Positions 9,484 through 18,329 are shown, counted from the stretch's first letter. The stretch is 64,000 bases of DNA from J014 sp964486055 (GCA_964486055.1 CAZALE010000002.1:124001-188000), one strand, 5' to 3'. Notes: a model not told the origin generated them from the letters alone. Translations and numbers: made by a program.

Positions 9484-10256
9484 TGAATGCAGTCAATGAA
9501 AATTACTCGCTAAAACTATTGCTGGCTTTGATGATGCTATGCCTCTTATCGATTGATCATCCTGCTCAGAACTCGACTAAGCCTCAAACTCCTAACGAGA
9601 TAATCAAAAAGACAATAGAGGCTTCAGGAGGCGATGTTTGGAAAAACCCTAAAACACTTCAGCTAGAGGGCAGAGCCATAGTTTACTTTTCAGGTCAACC
9701 TAAAAAATTGACTCTCTACAAAATGTGGCGAGTTTTTCCTGAAGAGAATAATGCGGCTCACTCTGCAAATGGAAAAATAAGATTCGACGCTTTTGAGGGA
9801 GATGATCTATTCTTTCAAATTGCGTTTGATGGCCAGAAAACATATCAAAAACTAAGTGAACAAGCTAAACCATACTCTGAGTTTCTACGTTGGAGCAATA
9901 ATTTCGGATTCTCCATCTTTCGCTACACAAAAGACGATGGTTTTGAGATTGAATTGCTCCCTGAAGATAGCGTAGACGCCCACGAATGTTATTTCTTAAA
10001 GATAACGGATCCATCTAAAAATGAAACTATCTTCGGCATAGATAAAAATTCGTTCCTCATTCGCTACGTAGCCTTCAGAACTCCCATAGGATTTCACCAA
10101 CGCATCTATGATGATTTTTCAAGGGACCCGAAAACAGGATTCATACAACCGCGCAGACTCAGAATCTTCAATGAGGGAATTAAAATTGCCGATGTGTTCT
10201 GGGAGAAATTTAAGATCAATGAACCAATAGCTGATCAAATTTTCTCTCTCAGATGA
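9483..10256 (+). CDS. Secreted LolA-like / outer-membrane lipoprotein-sorting-type protein
   Basis: 257 residues with an N-terminal export signal (hydrophobic LLLALMMLCLLSI at about 12-24) and a mature domain opening with PNEIIKKTIEASGGDVWKNPKTLQLEG. That pattern is common in acidobacterial LolA/LolB-like half-barrel proteins of the periplasm. The following strands (RAIVYFSGQPKKLTLYKMWRV, FDGQKTYQK) support an incomplete beta-barrel with a hydrophobic cavity. The gene overlaps the preceding DUF3598-like gene by one base. The two may handle a common lipid-like ligand, but this is inference from context only. A few dozen bases separate its end from the convergent lyase gene; no terminator was seen. 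Confidence 0.6.
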   Translation: MNAVNENYSLKLLLALMMLCLLSIDHPAQNSTKPQTPNEIIKKTIEASGGDVWKNPKTLQLEGRAIVYFSGQPKKLTLYKMWRVFPEENNAAHSANGKIRFDAFEGDDLFFQIAFDGQKTYQKLSEQAKPYSEFLRWSNNFGFSIFRYTKDDGFEIELLPEDSVDAHECYFLKITDPSKNETIFGIDKNSFLIRYVAFRTPIGFHQRIYDDFSRDPKTGFIQPRRLRIFNEGIKIADVFWEKFKINEPIADQIFSLR

Positions 10257-10327
10257 AAACTATCAGATAAGTAATTCTTTAGTTGCTCCTTCAGCTAGCA
10301 CTCTCACTGAAATTAGTAATGTAAATT

Positions 10328-11191
10328 TCAATGATGCAGCCTGTAAATATCAAGGGCTATACTTCTAGCCTCTGATAATTTCGACTGATCTATTCCAGTT
10401 CTTAAGCCCATCTGCTCTAACATACACACGAGTCCCTCGCTTGAAACATTACCGACGGCGCCAGGAGTGAATGGACATCCACCTAAACTGGCAACGGCAG
10501 AATCAAAAACATTCCATCCGGCAAGTACTGCAGCCTTTATGTTATCTAACCCACCTGAATTCGCACCGTGAAAGTGACCGGCAAATTTCTTAGACGGGAA
10601 CGCCTCTTTTGCCATATGGCATAGCTCATACACTTCAGATGGTACTGCGATTCCGAGTGTATCGTTATATGCTATCTCATCCGCTTCGGTCAATTCTGAG
10701 GTTATGTCCAAAACCTTTTGCCTTGGAACCTTTCCCTCATAAGGACAAGCCCAACAAACTGCTATTGACGCTCTTACTTTTACCCCCGCATTGTGAGCGT
10801 CATAAATGCATTTCTTTATGTCCTTTATGCTTTGCGCAACTGAAGTATTGGCATTTTTACGAGACATGCTCTCAGTCGCTGCTATTACATAGCAAATCCA
10901 TTCAACCCCTAGCTCAATAGCCCGTTTGTAACCCTTTTCATTCAACACTAAAACCATCCGACTAAAATTTAATTGATTACCCAATTGATTCAAGAGCTGG
11001 ACGGCATCAGCCATTTGTGGGACATACTTCGGAGAAACAAGAGAGGTTACCTCGATTCTCTTAAACCCTGCCTGTCCTAAGGCTCTTATCAAGTTGAGCT
11101 TTTGCTCAGTTTCAACTACGCGGGACAGCCCTTGTAATCCATCTCTAGGACTAACCTCAACTATCTCTATGTAATTCTCGCTTGCAGTCAT
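10328..11191 (-). CDS. Hydroxymethylglutaryl-CoA lyase-like enzyme
   Basis: 287 residues of the DRE-TIM/HMG-CoA lyase family. Visible active-site elements are EVSPRDGLQ near the N-terminus (catalytic Arg-Asp), the metal-binding HFH near 202-204, and the cysteine loop GGCPFTPGAVGNV near 239-251. The residues after HFH (GANSGGLDN) differ from the usual D-T-x-G-x-A-x-x-N of classical lyases, and the loop end SSEGLV replaces the common TEDLV. The substrate may therefore not be HMG-CoA. Its ATG overlaps the stop of the family III CoA-transferase (ATGA), suggesting a two-step scheme: activation of a branched or hydroxylated acid to a CoA ester, then retro-Claisen cleavage. The protein is slightly short at the C-terminus. 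Confidence 0.8.
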   Translation of the reverse strand: MTASENYIEIVEVSPRDGLQGLSRVVETEQKLNLIRALGQAGFKRIEVTSLVSPKYVPQMADAVQLLNQLGNQLNFSRMVLVLNEKGYKRAIELGVEWICYVIAATESMSRKNANTSVAQSIKDIKKCIYDAHNAGVKVRASIAVCWACPYEGKVPRQKVLDITSELTEADEIAYNDTLGIAVPSEVYELCHMAKEAFPSKKFAGHFHGANSGGLDNIKAAVLAGWNVFDSAVASLGGCPFTPGAVGNVSSEGLVCMLEQMGLRTGIDQSKLSEARSIALDIYRLHH

Positions 11192-12384
11192 ATGATTCCC
11201 TCAGCCATCAGCTCCTCATATTCGCTCTGCTTCATTTGAAGAAAATCTAAATAAATCTCTCGATTATGCTTACCTAATTCTGGACCAATCCAGTCCGTGC
11301 CCCCTGGTGTCTCGGACATAAATGGCACAACGGTTGGAATCTTTACGGTATCACCTGGCTCTATCTCTACAGTCTCAAAAATGCCCCTGGCGTTATATTG
11401 CGGATCTTTTACAATATCAGCTATCGAGTAGACTGGCCCGCATGGCACCTCAGCTTCTATCATTTTCGCGTAGGCTTGATCATAAGTCTGTGTCAAGGTC
11501 CACTCAGTAATTGCATTGTCTATCTCAGCCTCATGTTTTACTCTGCCGGCATTGTCTTGCATCTCCGGATGTTCGGCTAAATCCGGTCTACCTATCGCAT
11601 ACATTAGCCTCCTGTATATCGAGTCACCATTACCGCCAATGATTATGAACTTGCCGTCTTTAGTTGGGTAAGTGGATGTAGGAACGATACCATCAAGCTT
11701 CGCCCCGGTTCGCTCACGTATGAAGCCCAACTTATCATATTCAGCTAACATGGACTCCATCATGTTAAAAACTGCCTCATAAATTGCTACATCGACAACT
11801 TGTCCGCTACCACCTCGGACATCTCTGTAATAAACAGCTATCAGAGCCCCCAAAGCCGCATGCAAGCCTGCGAGAGTGTCTCCAATCGATGTGCCAGTTC
11901 TGACCGGAGGTCTATCCGGATAGCCAGTAGTGTATCTTAATCCTCCCACTCCCTCACAAACATTAGCATATCCAGGACGTGAAGCATATGGACCAGTTTG
12001 CCCCCAGCCAGAAACACGAACCATTATCAATCTTGGATTGGTTCGTTTTAATTCATCGTACCCCATCCCCCACTTCTCCAATGTTCCCGGTTTGAAATTC
12101 TCAACCAGAATGTCCACCCTGTCAGCTAACCTTCTTGCAATCTCCCTGCCCTTTGGCTTACTTAGATCCAAAGTTATCGACTTCTTGTTTCTAGCCATCG
12201 AAAGCCACCATAGAGAGGTTCCCTTATAAATTTTTCGCCAGCCTCTCAGTGGGTCTCCGGTCCTGGGTTTCTCTATCTTTATGACCTCGGCGCCAAAACC
12301 AGCCAGCATTGCACCACAAAATGGACCAGCAAGAAGCTGTCCCATCTCCAACACTTTTAAACCACTTAACGGACGATTTGTCAT
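11188..12384 (-). CDS. Family III CoA-transferase (CaiB/BaiF type)
   Basis: 398 residues from MTNRPLSGLKVLEMGQ. The ORF is open to 12450, but this ATG has GAAGG upstream and matches the usual family N-terminus. Hallmarks are LAGPFCGAMLAGFGAEVIKIE, the ENFKPGTLEKWG segment, and the catalytic Asp in GTSIGDTLAGLHAALG. Such enzymes move CoA between carboxylic acids through an aspartyl anhydride. The gene lies upstream of, and translationally overlaps, the HMG-CoA-lyase-like gene. The pair probably acts on the same acid, for example in leucine, terpenoid or itaconate-like degradation. The actual substrate cannot be read from sequence. Confidence 0.88.
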   Translation of the reverse strand: MTNRPLSGLKVLEMGQLLAGPFCGAMLAGFGAEVIKIEKPRTGDPLRGWRKIYKGTSLWWLSMARNKKSITLDLSKPKGREIARRLADRVDILVENFKPGTLEKWGMGYDELKRTNPRLIMVRVSGWGQTGPYASRPGYANVCEGVGGLRYTTGYPDRPPVRTGTSIGDTLAGLHAALGALIAVYYRDVRGGSGQVVDVAIYEAVFNMMESMLAEYDKLGFIRERTGAKLDGIVPTSTYPTKDGKFIIIGGNGDSIYRRLMYAIGRPDLAEHPEMQDNAGRVKHEAEIDNAITEWTLTQTYDQAYAKMIEAEVPCGPVYSIADIVKDPQYNARGIFETVEIEPGDTVKIPTVVPFMSETPGGTDWIGPELGKHNREIYLDFLQMKQSEYEELMAEGII

Positions 12385-12513
12385 ATTCTTATAACCTTCA
12401 ATAGATTTTATCAAATTCTTACCTGAAGTCGAAGCCAATGAGGAAAGCAATCAATGGTTGGATTTTAATCAGATAACGTGTTACGATGAGAATTTCGAGG
12501 TGGTGTAAGAAAG

Positions 12514-13029
12514 ATGATAGGAAAAGATAGTCCAAACGAAGAAGTTGTCATAAAGGTCAATGATAGGCGGAAATTTAATTTGGATGGCAGCCTGCGTGAA
12601 GGAATCGTAATAGAGCAGCGGGAAGAGAAAAAGGTAACCGATAGTCAATCATCGGTAAAGCCGCAAGATACCGCTAAATCTGAGAAAAGAAAGGTTGACA
12701 CAAATAAAGAGGACAATCCTACGGTTTTCATGAATTTTCTCTCAACAATAGTTACAAACATAGCTACTGTATTGGGTATAGCACCTCATCCGATAACTGG
12801 GCAAAAAATGGTTGATCTCGATGCCGGAAAGTATTGGATCGATGTTTTAGCGATGCTAAAAGAGAAAACAAAGGGAAATCTCGATCCTGATGAAGAGGAA
12901 ATGTTGGATCAGTTGTTGGCTGAATCCCGTATGCAATATGTGCAGATGATGAGACTGACTGAAGAAAAGCTAAAAGCCCAAGCTGCCAAAAAATTCTCTG
13001 CGAAGGATGTTTTAGGTAAGAAGTTTTGA
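12514..13029 (+). CDS. DUF1844 family protein
   Basis: 171 residues. The N-terminal half (1-70) is charged and probably disordered. The C-terminal half carries the DUF1844 signature: TVFMNFLSTIVTNIATVLG, then a helical segment with DLDAGKYWIDVLAMLKEK and LDPDEEEMLDQLLAESRMQY. The family is widespread in Acidobacteria and related phyla and has no established biochemical role. The start has GAGGTGG about 9 bases upstream. The gene is divergent from the CoA-transferase and opens a plus-strand run that continues with PhnP-like hydrolase, ribF and purB. Confidence 0.85.
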   Translation: MIGKDSPNEEVVIKVNDRRKFNLDGSLREGIVIEQREEKKVTDSQSSVKPQDTAKSEKRKVDTNKEDNPTVFMNFLSTIVTNIATVLGIAPHPITGQKMVDLDAGKYWIDVLAMLKEKTKGNLDPDEEEMLDQLLAESRMQYVQMMRLTEEKLKAQAAKKFSAKDVLGKKF

Positions 13030-13095
13030 TGGTAGTTTGAGAGATTGCTCGGATTCCAAGAATCTTCATCAATATAAAGGCAGAAATCTTATCGT

Positions 13096-13866
13096 ATGAG
13101 ATTGACATTTTTAGGTACTGGGACCTCAACAGGAGTTCCATCTATAGCCTGCCAGTGCGAAACCTGCCTTTCTGAAGATCCAAGAGATAAAAGGTTGCGA
13201 GTATCTGTCCTCGTAGAACATGATGGCAAGCGTATTCTAGTTGATACCTCAACAGATTTCCGCCAACAAGCACTAAAGCACAAGATAACCTACTTGGATG
13301 CTATACTGATAACACATTGCCATGCAGACCATGTGTTTGGGCTAGATGACATTAGGCCACTGAATTTTCGTTATGGGGCAATAGGGGTTTATGCAAACGA
13401 AGCAGCTTGGCGAGATCTAAAACGAATTTTTAAGTATGTCTTTGAACCAAGTCACATAGGCGGAGGATTACCGCAGCTGATTCCACATGTGGTTTTCCCC
13501 AACTCTCCATTTAACATCGGCAAAAATCTTACGATAACTCCGCTCGAGGTTATTCACGGTGAATTGCAAGTAATGGCTTATCGCTTTAACGATTTTGCCT
13601 ACGTGACTGATCTAAAGTTTATTCCACCAGAGTCGCTTACTGGGCTAATGGATTTGGATGCCCTAGTTCTAGATTGCGTCAGAATAAGACCACATTCGAC
13701 TCATCTGTGCCTATCTGAGGCGCTCGAGTACATAGAAAAATTAAGGCCCAAACGAGCTTTTTTAACCCATTTAAATCATGAGATAATGCACGAACGTGAT
13801 TCTAAATTATTGCCCGATAATGTCTGGTTTGCGTACGATGGTTTAGTCATCGACAACGAGAGCTGA
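13096..13866 (+). CDS. MBL-fold metal hydrolase, PhnP-like
   Basis: 256 residues of the metallo-beta-lactamase fold, closest to the PhnP/lipoate-associated cyclic-phosphodiesterase group. The N-terminus LTFLGTGTSTGVPSIACQCETC includes paired cysteines (CQCxxC) like those binding a structural zinc in PhnP. The metal-binding motif HCHADHVFGLDD is at about residues 74-85. Further ligands are probably the His in HGELQV, the Asp in VLDCVR, and the His near the end in THLNHE. Likely reaction: hydrolysis of a cyclic phosphate or similar phosphodiester. It lies 8 bases before ribF, consistent with one transcript, but C-P lyase genes are absent, so a housekeeping role is more likely. Confidence 0.85.
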   Translation: MRLTFLGTGTSTGVPSIACQCETCLSEDPRDKRLRVSVLVEHDGKRILVDTSTDFRQQALKHKITYLDAILITHCHADHVFGLDDIRPLNFRYGAIGVYANEAAWRDLKRIFKYVFEPSHIGGGLPQLIPHVVFPNSPFNIGKNLTITPLEVIHGELQVMAYRFNDFAYVTDLKFIPPESLTGLMDLDALVLDCVRIRPHSTHLCLSEALEYIEKLRPKRAFLTHLNHEIMHERDSKLLPDNVWFAYDGLVIDNES

Positions 13867-13873
13867 TCTGAAG

Positions 13874-14827
13874 ATGAGAATATTCCACGGCACTGAAAAT
13901 GCTAACATAGCGCGCAGGACGGTTCTTACTCTCGGAGTCTTCGATGGTTTACATCTTGGACACCAGAAAGTCATACAAACCGTCGTCGAACGAGCTAAAC
14001 AGATCGGTGCTGTCTCAACTGTCATAACATTTGATCCACATCCCCGTGCGATTCTTTATCCTGAAAGCGCTCCTGCTCTATTGCAAACTCTAGATCAGCG
14101 TTTGGCTGCCTTTGAAATTCTTGGGGTCCAGCAAACAATCGTCATAAATTTCAATAAGGAATTTGCCTCCATTGAAGCTGAAGATTTTCTGAGAAAAATC
14201 GTGCATGAAAGACTCCAAGCCAGAGAGGTTTACCTTGGTAAGGGGTTTGCATTTGGTAAGGATAGACGCGGGAATATTGAGCTACTCAGAAAAATAAGCA
14301 GTGAACTAGGATTTTTTGCGGATGAAGTACCTGAAGTGACTTTGCGTGGACAGAGAATCTCTTCATCTCGCATAAGAGAACTTTTACTCGACGGCAAGGT
14401 AAATCTGGCAAGAAGAATGCTCGGTAGACCCTACGGAGTTGAAGGCGAGGTGATTAAGGGAGATGGAAGAGGACGACAAATAGGTTTTCCTACTGCAAAT
14501 CTATACACACACAATCGTGTAATTCCCAAAAACGGCGTTTACGCAACAGCGATTTTAATTGAAGGCAAATGGAGAAGAAGTATAACTAATGTAGGCACGA
14601 GACCTACCTTTCACAAAAGCTCTGATGTGCTGATTGAAACACACGTATTTGACTTTGAGTCTGAGCTGTATGGGAATGTGCTACGCGTCAGGTTCCTTCA
14701 TAGAATTCGCGATGAAAAAAAATTTGCTAGTATAGAGGATTTAAGAAACCAAATTCTTAGAGACGTGACACATGCTAAAAGATATTTTCAGAGGAAAGGA
14801 GTAGTTAAATCATTAGATTTAATTTGA
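13874..14827 (+). CDS. ribF: Bifunctional riboflavin kinase/FAD synthetase
   Basis: 317 residues with the usual two-domain order. The N-terminal nucleotidyltransferase (about 1-180) shows LGVFDGLHLGHQ, FDPHPR and the SSSRIRELL segment (FAD synthetase). The C-terminal flavokinase (about 185-310) shows GRQIGFPTANL and TNVGTRPTF. It phosphorylates riboflavin to FMN and adenylates it to FAD in the cytosol. Length and motifs are normal. It sits 7 bases after the PhnP-like hydrolase and 3 bases before purB, so these genes are very probably co-transcribed. Confidence 0.95.
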   Translation: MRIFHGTENANIARRTVLTLGVFDGLHLGHQKVIQTVVERAKQIGAVSTVITFDPHPRAILYPESAPALLQTLDQRLAAFEILGVQQTIVINFNKEFASIEAEDFLRKIVHERLQAREVYLGKGFAFGKDRRGNIELLRKISSELGFFADEVPEVTLRGQRISSSRIRELLLDGKVNLARRMLGRPYGVEGEVIKGDGRGRQIGFPTANLYTHNRVIPKNGVYATAILIEGKWRRSITNVGTRPTFHKSSDVLIETHVFDFESELYGNVLRVRFLHRIRDEKKFASIEDLRNQILRDVTHAKRYFQRKGVVKSLDLI

Positions 14828-14830
14828 CTT

Positions 14831-16126
14831 ATGATAGACAGATATACTTTGCCGGAGATGAAGGCTATTTGGTCGCTTGAAAATAAGTTCAAGAAGTGGC
14901 TCGAAGTGGAAATAGCAGTATGCGAAGTACATGCTGAAGATGGCACCATACCTCTAGAGGCTCTCAATGAAATCAAAGAGAAAGCTTCCTTTTCCGTTCA
15001 GAGAATAGAGGAAATCGAGAAAATCACTGATCATGACTTGATAGCCTTCACCACGAATTTAGCAGAGAATATTGGTGAAGCTGCAAGATACGTACATTAT
15101 GGACTCACCTCATCTGATGTGGTTGATACTGCTAACGCCTTGCTCTTGCGAGAGTCCTGTGACGTTTTGATTGACAAAGTAGATAAATTACTCGAGGTTC
15201 TTAAAAGAAGAGCATTTGAATTCAAAAATACTCCGCAGATAGGGCGCACTCATGGCATCCATGCAGAACCGACTTCCTTCGGATTGACCTGGGCGCTATG
15301 GTATTCTGAAATGCAACGAAATCGACGAAGGCTTCAGGCAGCCAAAGAAACCATATCTGTCGGGAAAATCTCCGGAGCAGTCGGAAATTTTGCTCATCTT
15401 TCCCCGGATTTTGAGAGAAGAGTGTGCGAAAAACTCGGATTAAAACCTGCAGAGGTATCAACCCAGATAATTCAGCGGGATAGATACGCCGAATACCTTT
15501 GCACGCTAGCGATCGTTGCTTCAACACTGGAAAAAATAGCTCTTCAGATAAGACACTTGCAAAGGACAGAGGTAAGAGAGGCGGAAGAAAAATTTAAGAC
15601 TGGACAGAAGGGTTCATCTGCGATGCCACATAAAAGAAATCCAATACTATCTGAGCGAATTTGTGGTATAGCCCGTACCATTCGTGCCAATGCCATAGTT
15701 GGCCTCGAAAACGTAGCTCTTTGGCACGAGCGAGACATCTCACATAGCTCAGCTGAACGCATTGTACTGCCAGACTCCTCCTCTGCTCTTGACTACATAA
15801 TCGCTAAGACCACTTCTTTACTGGATACACTCGTGGTGTATCCAGAGAATATGCTGAAAAATTTAGAGCTGACACGCGGATTGATTTTCAGTGGGCAACT
15901 ATTATTAGCTCTGACCCAGAAGGGTATTTCTAGGGAGCAAGCTTATGCATTGGTACAAAGAAATGCCATGAAGGTATGGGATGAAGGCGGCAACTTTAAA
16001 GATTATGTGCTCTCTGACTCTGACATACGAGCAAGGCTCTTAAAAGAGGAAATAGAACAAGTTTTTGACCTTCGTTACTATCTTCGTCATGTAGACTCAA
16101 TATTTGACAGAGTTTTCAGTAGCTAA
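14831..16126 (+). CDS. purB: Adenylosuccinate lyase
   Basis: 431 residues of the fumarase/aspartase superfamily. The signature loop GSSAMPHKRNP is intact, together with the conserved THGIHAEPTSFG and TSSDVVDT motifs. The length suits the short PurB clade of Bacillus/Thermotoga type. It catalyses two steps of purine synthesis, splitting fumarate from SAICAR and from adenylosuccinate. It starts 3 bases after ribF with no ribosome site of its own visible, suggesting coupling. purS and purQ follow 465 bases later, beyond an inverted small membrane-protein gene, so the purine genes are only loosely clustered. Confidence 0.96.
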   Translation: MIDRYTLPEMKAIWSLENKFKKWLEVEIAVCEVHAEDGTIPLEALNEIKEKASFSVQRIEEIEKITDHDLIAFTTNLAENIGEAARYVHYGLTSSDVVDTANALLLRESCDVLIDKVDKLLEVLKRRAFEFKNTPQIGRTHGIHAEPTSFGLTWALWYSEMQRNRRRLQAAKETISVGKISGAVGNFAHLSPDFERRVCEKLGLKPAEVSTQIIQRDRYAEYLCTLAIVASTLEKIALQIRHLQRTEVREAEEKFKTGQKGSSAMPHKRNPILSERICGIARTIRANAIVGLENVALWHERDISHSSAERIVLPDSSSALDYIIAKTTSLLDTLVVYPENMLKNLELTRGLIFSGQLLLALTQKGISREQAYALVQRNAMKVWDEGGNFKDYVLSDSDIRARLLKEEIEQVFDLRYYLRHVDSIFDRVFSS

Positions 16127-16127
16127 A

Positions 16128-16508
16128 CTAAGCCCATTTTTCAGCCATGTCTCCTATTACTGGTAGCTTCCACGTTTCATTTTGATAAGCCTTAATGCAG
16201 GCAATTATGTGTATTGCTAAAGAACCAAACCCTATTATTATTTGAGCCCCAGATGTAATGATCTGTAAAAAACGCATGTCGAGAACAGCCAACATCGTTT
16301 GTATAAACAACACTAGAAAAGAAATGACGAACATAAAAATCGACAATAAAATCGATTGGAATGCATAGAATCTTACAAATTTATTAGTCTTTTCGGTTAC
16401 GGCCAAAATGATCGAGAATATCAGATTGACAAGGCAGATAGGGATATAACATAACATCGCTGCTATGTTCGCGTCTAATCCTATAGAAGTTTTGCCTGTA
16501 TTTTGCAT
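16128..16508 (-). CDS. Small DUF4870/Tic20-like membrane protein
   Basis: 126 residues with about three to four membrane helices: one near 15-35, one near 50-75, and one or two near 80-112. The pattern MLCYIPICLVNLIFSIILAVTE...FVRFYAFQSILL resembles DUF4870/Tic20-like proteins, where the FxRFHAxQS element is characteristic. A good ribosome site (GAGGAGGAAAAG) precedes the ATG. The gene is convergent with purB, one base apart, and divergent from purS. Function unknown. Confidence 0.75.
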   Translation of the reverse strand: MQNTGKTSIGLDANIAAMLCYIPICLVNLIFSIILAVTEKTNKFVRFYAFQSILLSIFMFVISFLVLFIQTMLAVLDMRFLQIITSGAQIIIGFGSLAIHIIACIKAYQNETWKLPVIGDMAEKWA

Positions 16509-16553
16509 TTTTTCTTTTCCTCCTCGTAATTAGAAAATCGAACTTTGAGAGAT

Positions 16554-16559
16554 TATACT
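16554..16559 (+). promoter_or_regulatory. Candidate -10 box for purSQ
   Basis: TATACT at 16554-16559 is the best -10 match in the 82-base gap upstream of purS. The -35 candidate TTAGAA (18 bp upstream) is poor. AAAAGGAG just before the purS ATG gives the ribosome site. No purine riboswitch-like fold is apparent in so short a leader. Confidence 0.35.
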
Positions 16560-16590
16560 TTAATTTTTAAAAACAGCAAAAGGAGAACCC

Positions 16591-16839
16591 ATGAAAGCGA
16601 AAGTTTTTGTAACTTTAAAACAAGGTGTTTTAGATCCACAAGGGAAGGCGATCCACACTGTGGTAGAGCTTCTGGGCTTCGAGCTTATTAGGGATATTCG
16701 TCAGGGAAAATTCTTTGAGATTTACCTTGACGGTAATCTTTCTGTCTCAGAAGCCGAGGAAATGGTGAAGAAAATAGCAAACGAGGTATTGGCAAATCCA
16801 GTGATTGAAGAATATAAGGTCGAGATAGAAACGTTATGA
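16591..16839 (+). CDS. purS: Phosphoribosylformylglycinamidine synthase subunit PurS
   Basis: 82 residues with the family pattern KVFVTLKQGVLDPQGKAIHTVV near the start and a GKFFEIYL strand. PurS is the small structural subunit that joins PurL and PurQ to form the multi-subunit FGAM synthase of purine synthesis. The ribosome site AAAAGGAG lies a few bases before the ATG. The stop overlaps the purQ start (ATGA), so the two are translated together in roughly equal amounts. purL is not in the window. Confidence 0.95.
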   Translation: MKAKVFVTLKQGVLDPQGKAIHTVVELLGFELIRDIRQGKFFEIYLDGNLSVSEAEEMVKKIANEVLANPVIEEYKVEIETL

Positions 16840-17546
16840 AATATGGTGTCATAGTTTTTCCCGGTTCAAATTGTGATCACGATGCTTATCATGTCATTTC
16901 TAAGCTGGTTGGACAGCCGGTCGATTTCATTTGGCATAAGGAAACAGATCTTAGCAAATACGATGCGGTTATCTTACCTGGCGGATTCTCTTATGGTGAT
17001 TATCTAAGAGCCGGGGCACTTGCACGTTTCTCTCCTGTTATGAAATCTGTAAAGAAATTTGCTGAGGAAGGCAGATTCGTCCTCGGAATATGCAATGGAT
17101 TTCAAATTCTTTGTGAAGCAGGGCTTTTACCCGGCGTTCTCATCAGAAACAAAAACCTACATTTCATCTGTAAGCATGTCAAAATAAGAGTTGAAACCAA
17201 CAATACACCATTTACGAGCGATATTGAGCCAGGCAAGGTGCTTTCAATTCCCATAGCTCATGCTGAAGGTAATTATTTCTGTGACAACACACTTTTAAAA
17301 GAACTCGAGGCGAATGATCAGATCGTCTTCCGCTATTGCGACGACGATGGTAGAGTTACCGAAGAGGCCAATCCGAATGGCTCAACTTCAAACATTGCGG
17401 GGATTTGTAATGGCAACCGAAACGTCTTAGGTATGATGCCTCATCCAGAGAGAGCATGTGAGGAAATTCTCGGCTCAACCGATGGGCGTGATATTTTCCG
17501 CTCGCTCACTAATTCTATAGAGAAAAGACTAAAAGATGGTAGATGA
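16836..17546 (+). CDS. purQ: Phosphoribosylformylglycinamidine synthase glutaminase subunit PurQ
   Basis: 236 residues of class I glutamine amidotransferase type. The nucleophile elbow is GICNGFQILCEAGLLPG, and the catalytic His-Glu pair is in MMPHPERACEE near the C-terminus. It supplies ammonia to PurL for conversion of FGAR to FGAM. The overlap with purS (ATGA) and the normal length support a functional pair. The gene ends one base before the convergent coiled-coil zinc-ribbon gene; there is no room for a separate terminator. Confidence 0.96.
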   Translation: MKYGVIVFPGSNCDHDAYHVISKLVGQPVDFIWHKETDLSKYDAVILPGGFSYGDYLRAGALARFSPVMKSVKKFAEEGRFVLGICNGFQILCEAGLLPGVLIRNKNLHFICKHVKIRVETNNTPFTSDIEPGKVLSIPIAHAEGNYFCDNTLLKELEANDQIVFRYCDDDGRVTEEANPNGSTSNIAGICNGNRNVLGMMPHPERACEEILGSTDGRDIFRSLTNSIEKRLKDGR

Positions 17547-17547
17547 T

Positions 17548-18270
17548 TTAGGCCGTAGCTTCAACGGACGCAATATATAAAATCCTTGTGCAGCTTTCAC
17601 AAGTCACTATTTTTTCACCTCGCCTGAGTTCTACTATGACTTGAGGTCTTATTGTCATGAAACAATAGCTACATGAATCATTTAGGACTTTGACAACAGC
17701 AACACCAGTTCTACCAACCAAAGTCTCATAGATCTGAGCTGTTAACGGAGTAAGCCTCGAAAACAATTCTTTTCTCTTCTCGCTTATAGCTTTAAGATCA
17801 AGTCGGTCTTTTTCCAGACTTGCCTCGAACTCATCCAATGCAGCTTGCCTTTTACGTTCCAGGGAAGCTATCTCTTCGGCTCTTTCCTTAAGAATTCGTT
17901 CAGTTTCCTCAATTTTTTCTATTTTTTCTAAGATTTCTGTCTCTAATCCGGAGAGCTGTTTACGAAGAACATCCGCTTCCCTCATCGCAGCTTCATATTC
18001 CTTTTGATTGTGTGCATTCCTTAAATTTCTTTCCGCCCGTTGCAAGTGTGAAGTAACTTCTGCTATCTTTGCCTCTAACTTCAAACGCTCCGAACTGGCC
18101 TGCTTATTTTCTTGCTGTACCTGCCTGATCTCAGAAGCTTGTTTCTCAAATTCCTCTTCTATTTTCTTGCGTCTTTCCTCTGAAGTATTAATATTTGCCT
18201 TTAGCTGGCGAATTTTATTATCAATCTCTTGTAGCTTTATTAATATGTCAAGTTCTTCTGACACCTTCAC
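17548..18270 (-). CDS. Coiled-coil protein with C-terminal C4 zinc ribbon
   Basis: 240 residues. Positions 1-180 form a long coiled coil rich in Glu, Lys and Arg (ELDILIKLQEIDNKIRQLKA...). The C-terminal domain has two Cys pairs, CSYC and CESC, separated by about 25 residues, forming a zinc ribbon of the zf-RING_7/CdsZ type. The GTG start at 18270 follows AGAGG by 5 bases. Proteins of this layout are widespread; chlamydial CdsZ acts with secretion components, but a general function is not established. It is convergent with purQ. An inverted repeat at 18310-18329 lies just upstream and might be its operator. Confidence 0.85.
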   Translation of the reverse strand: MKVSEELDILIKLQEIDNKIRQLKANINTSEERRKKIEEEFEKQASEIRQVQQENKQASSERLKLEAKIAEVTSHLQRAERNLRNAHNQKEYEAAMREADVLRKQLSGLETEILEKIEKIEETERILKERAEEIASLERKRQAALDEFEASLEKDRLDLKAISEKRKELFSRLTPLTAQIYETLVGRTGVAVVKVLNDSCSYCFMTIRPQVIVELRRGEKIVTCESCTRILYIASVEATA

Positions 18271-18309
18271 TTTAACCTCTTTGTAGAAATTTTCTGCAAT
18301 AATGGGAGT

Positions 18310-18329
18310 TTTCTACCAACCGGTAGAAA
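18310..18329. promoter_or_regulatory. Palindrome TTTCTACC-N4-GGTAGAAA
   Basis: A perfect 8-bp inverted repeat about 40 bases upstream of the zinc-ribbon gene start. A third partial copy (GTAGAAA) lies at 18282-18288. Size and symmetry fit a dimeric regulator site, or a small mRNA hairpin. Confidence 0.4.

Noticed and set aside
13096..13866. Phosphonate (C-P lyase) pathway gene
   Set aside because: PhnP-like fold only; no phn genes in the window and the neighbours are ribF and purB.
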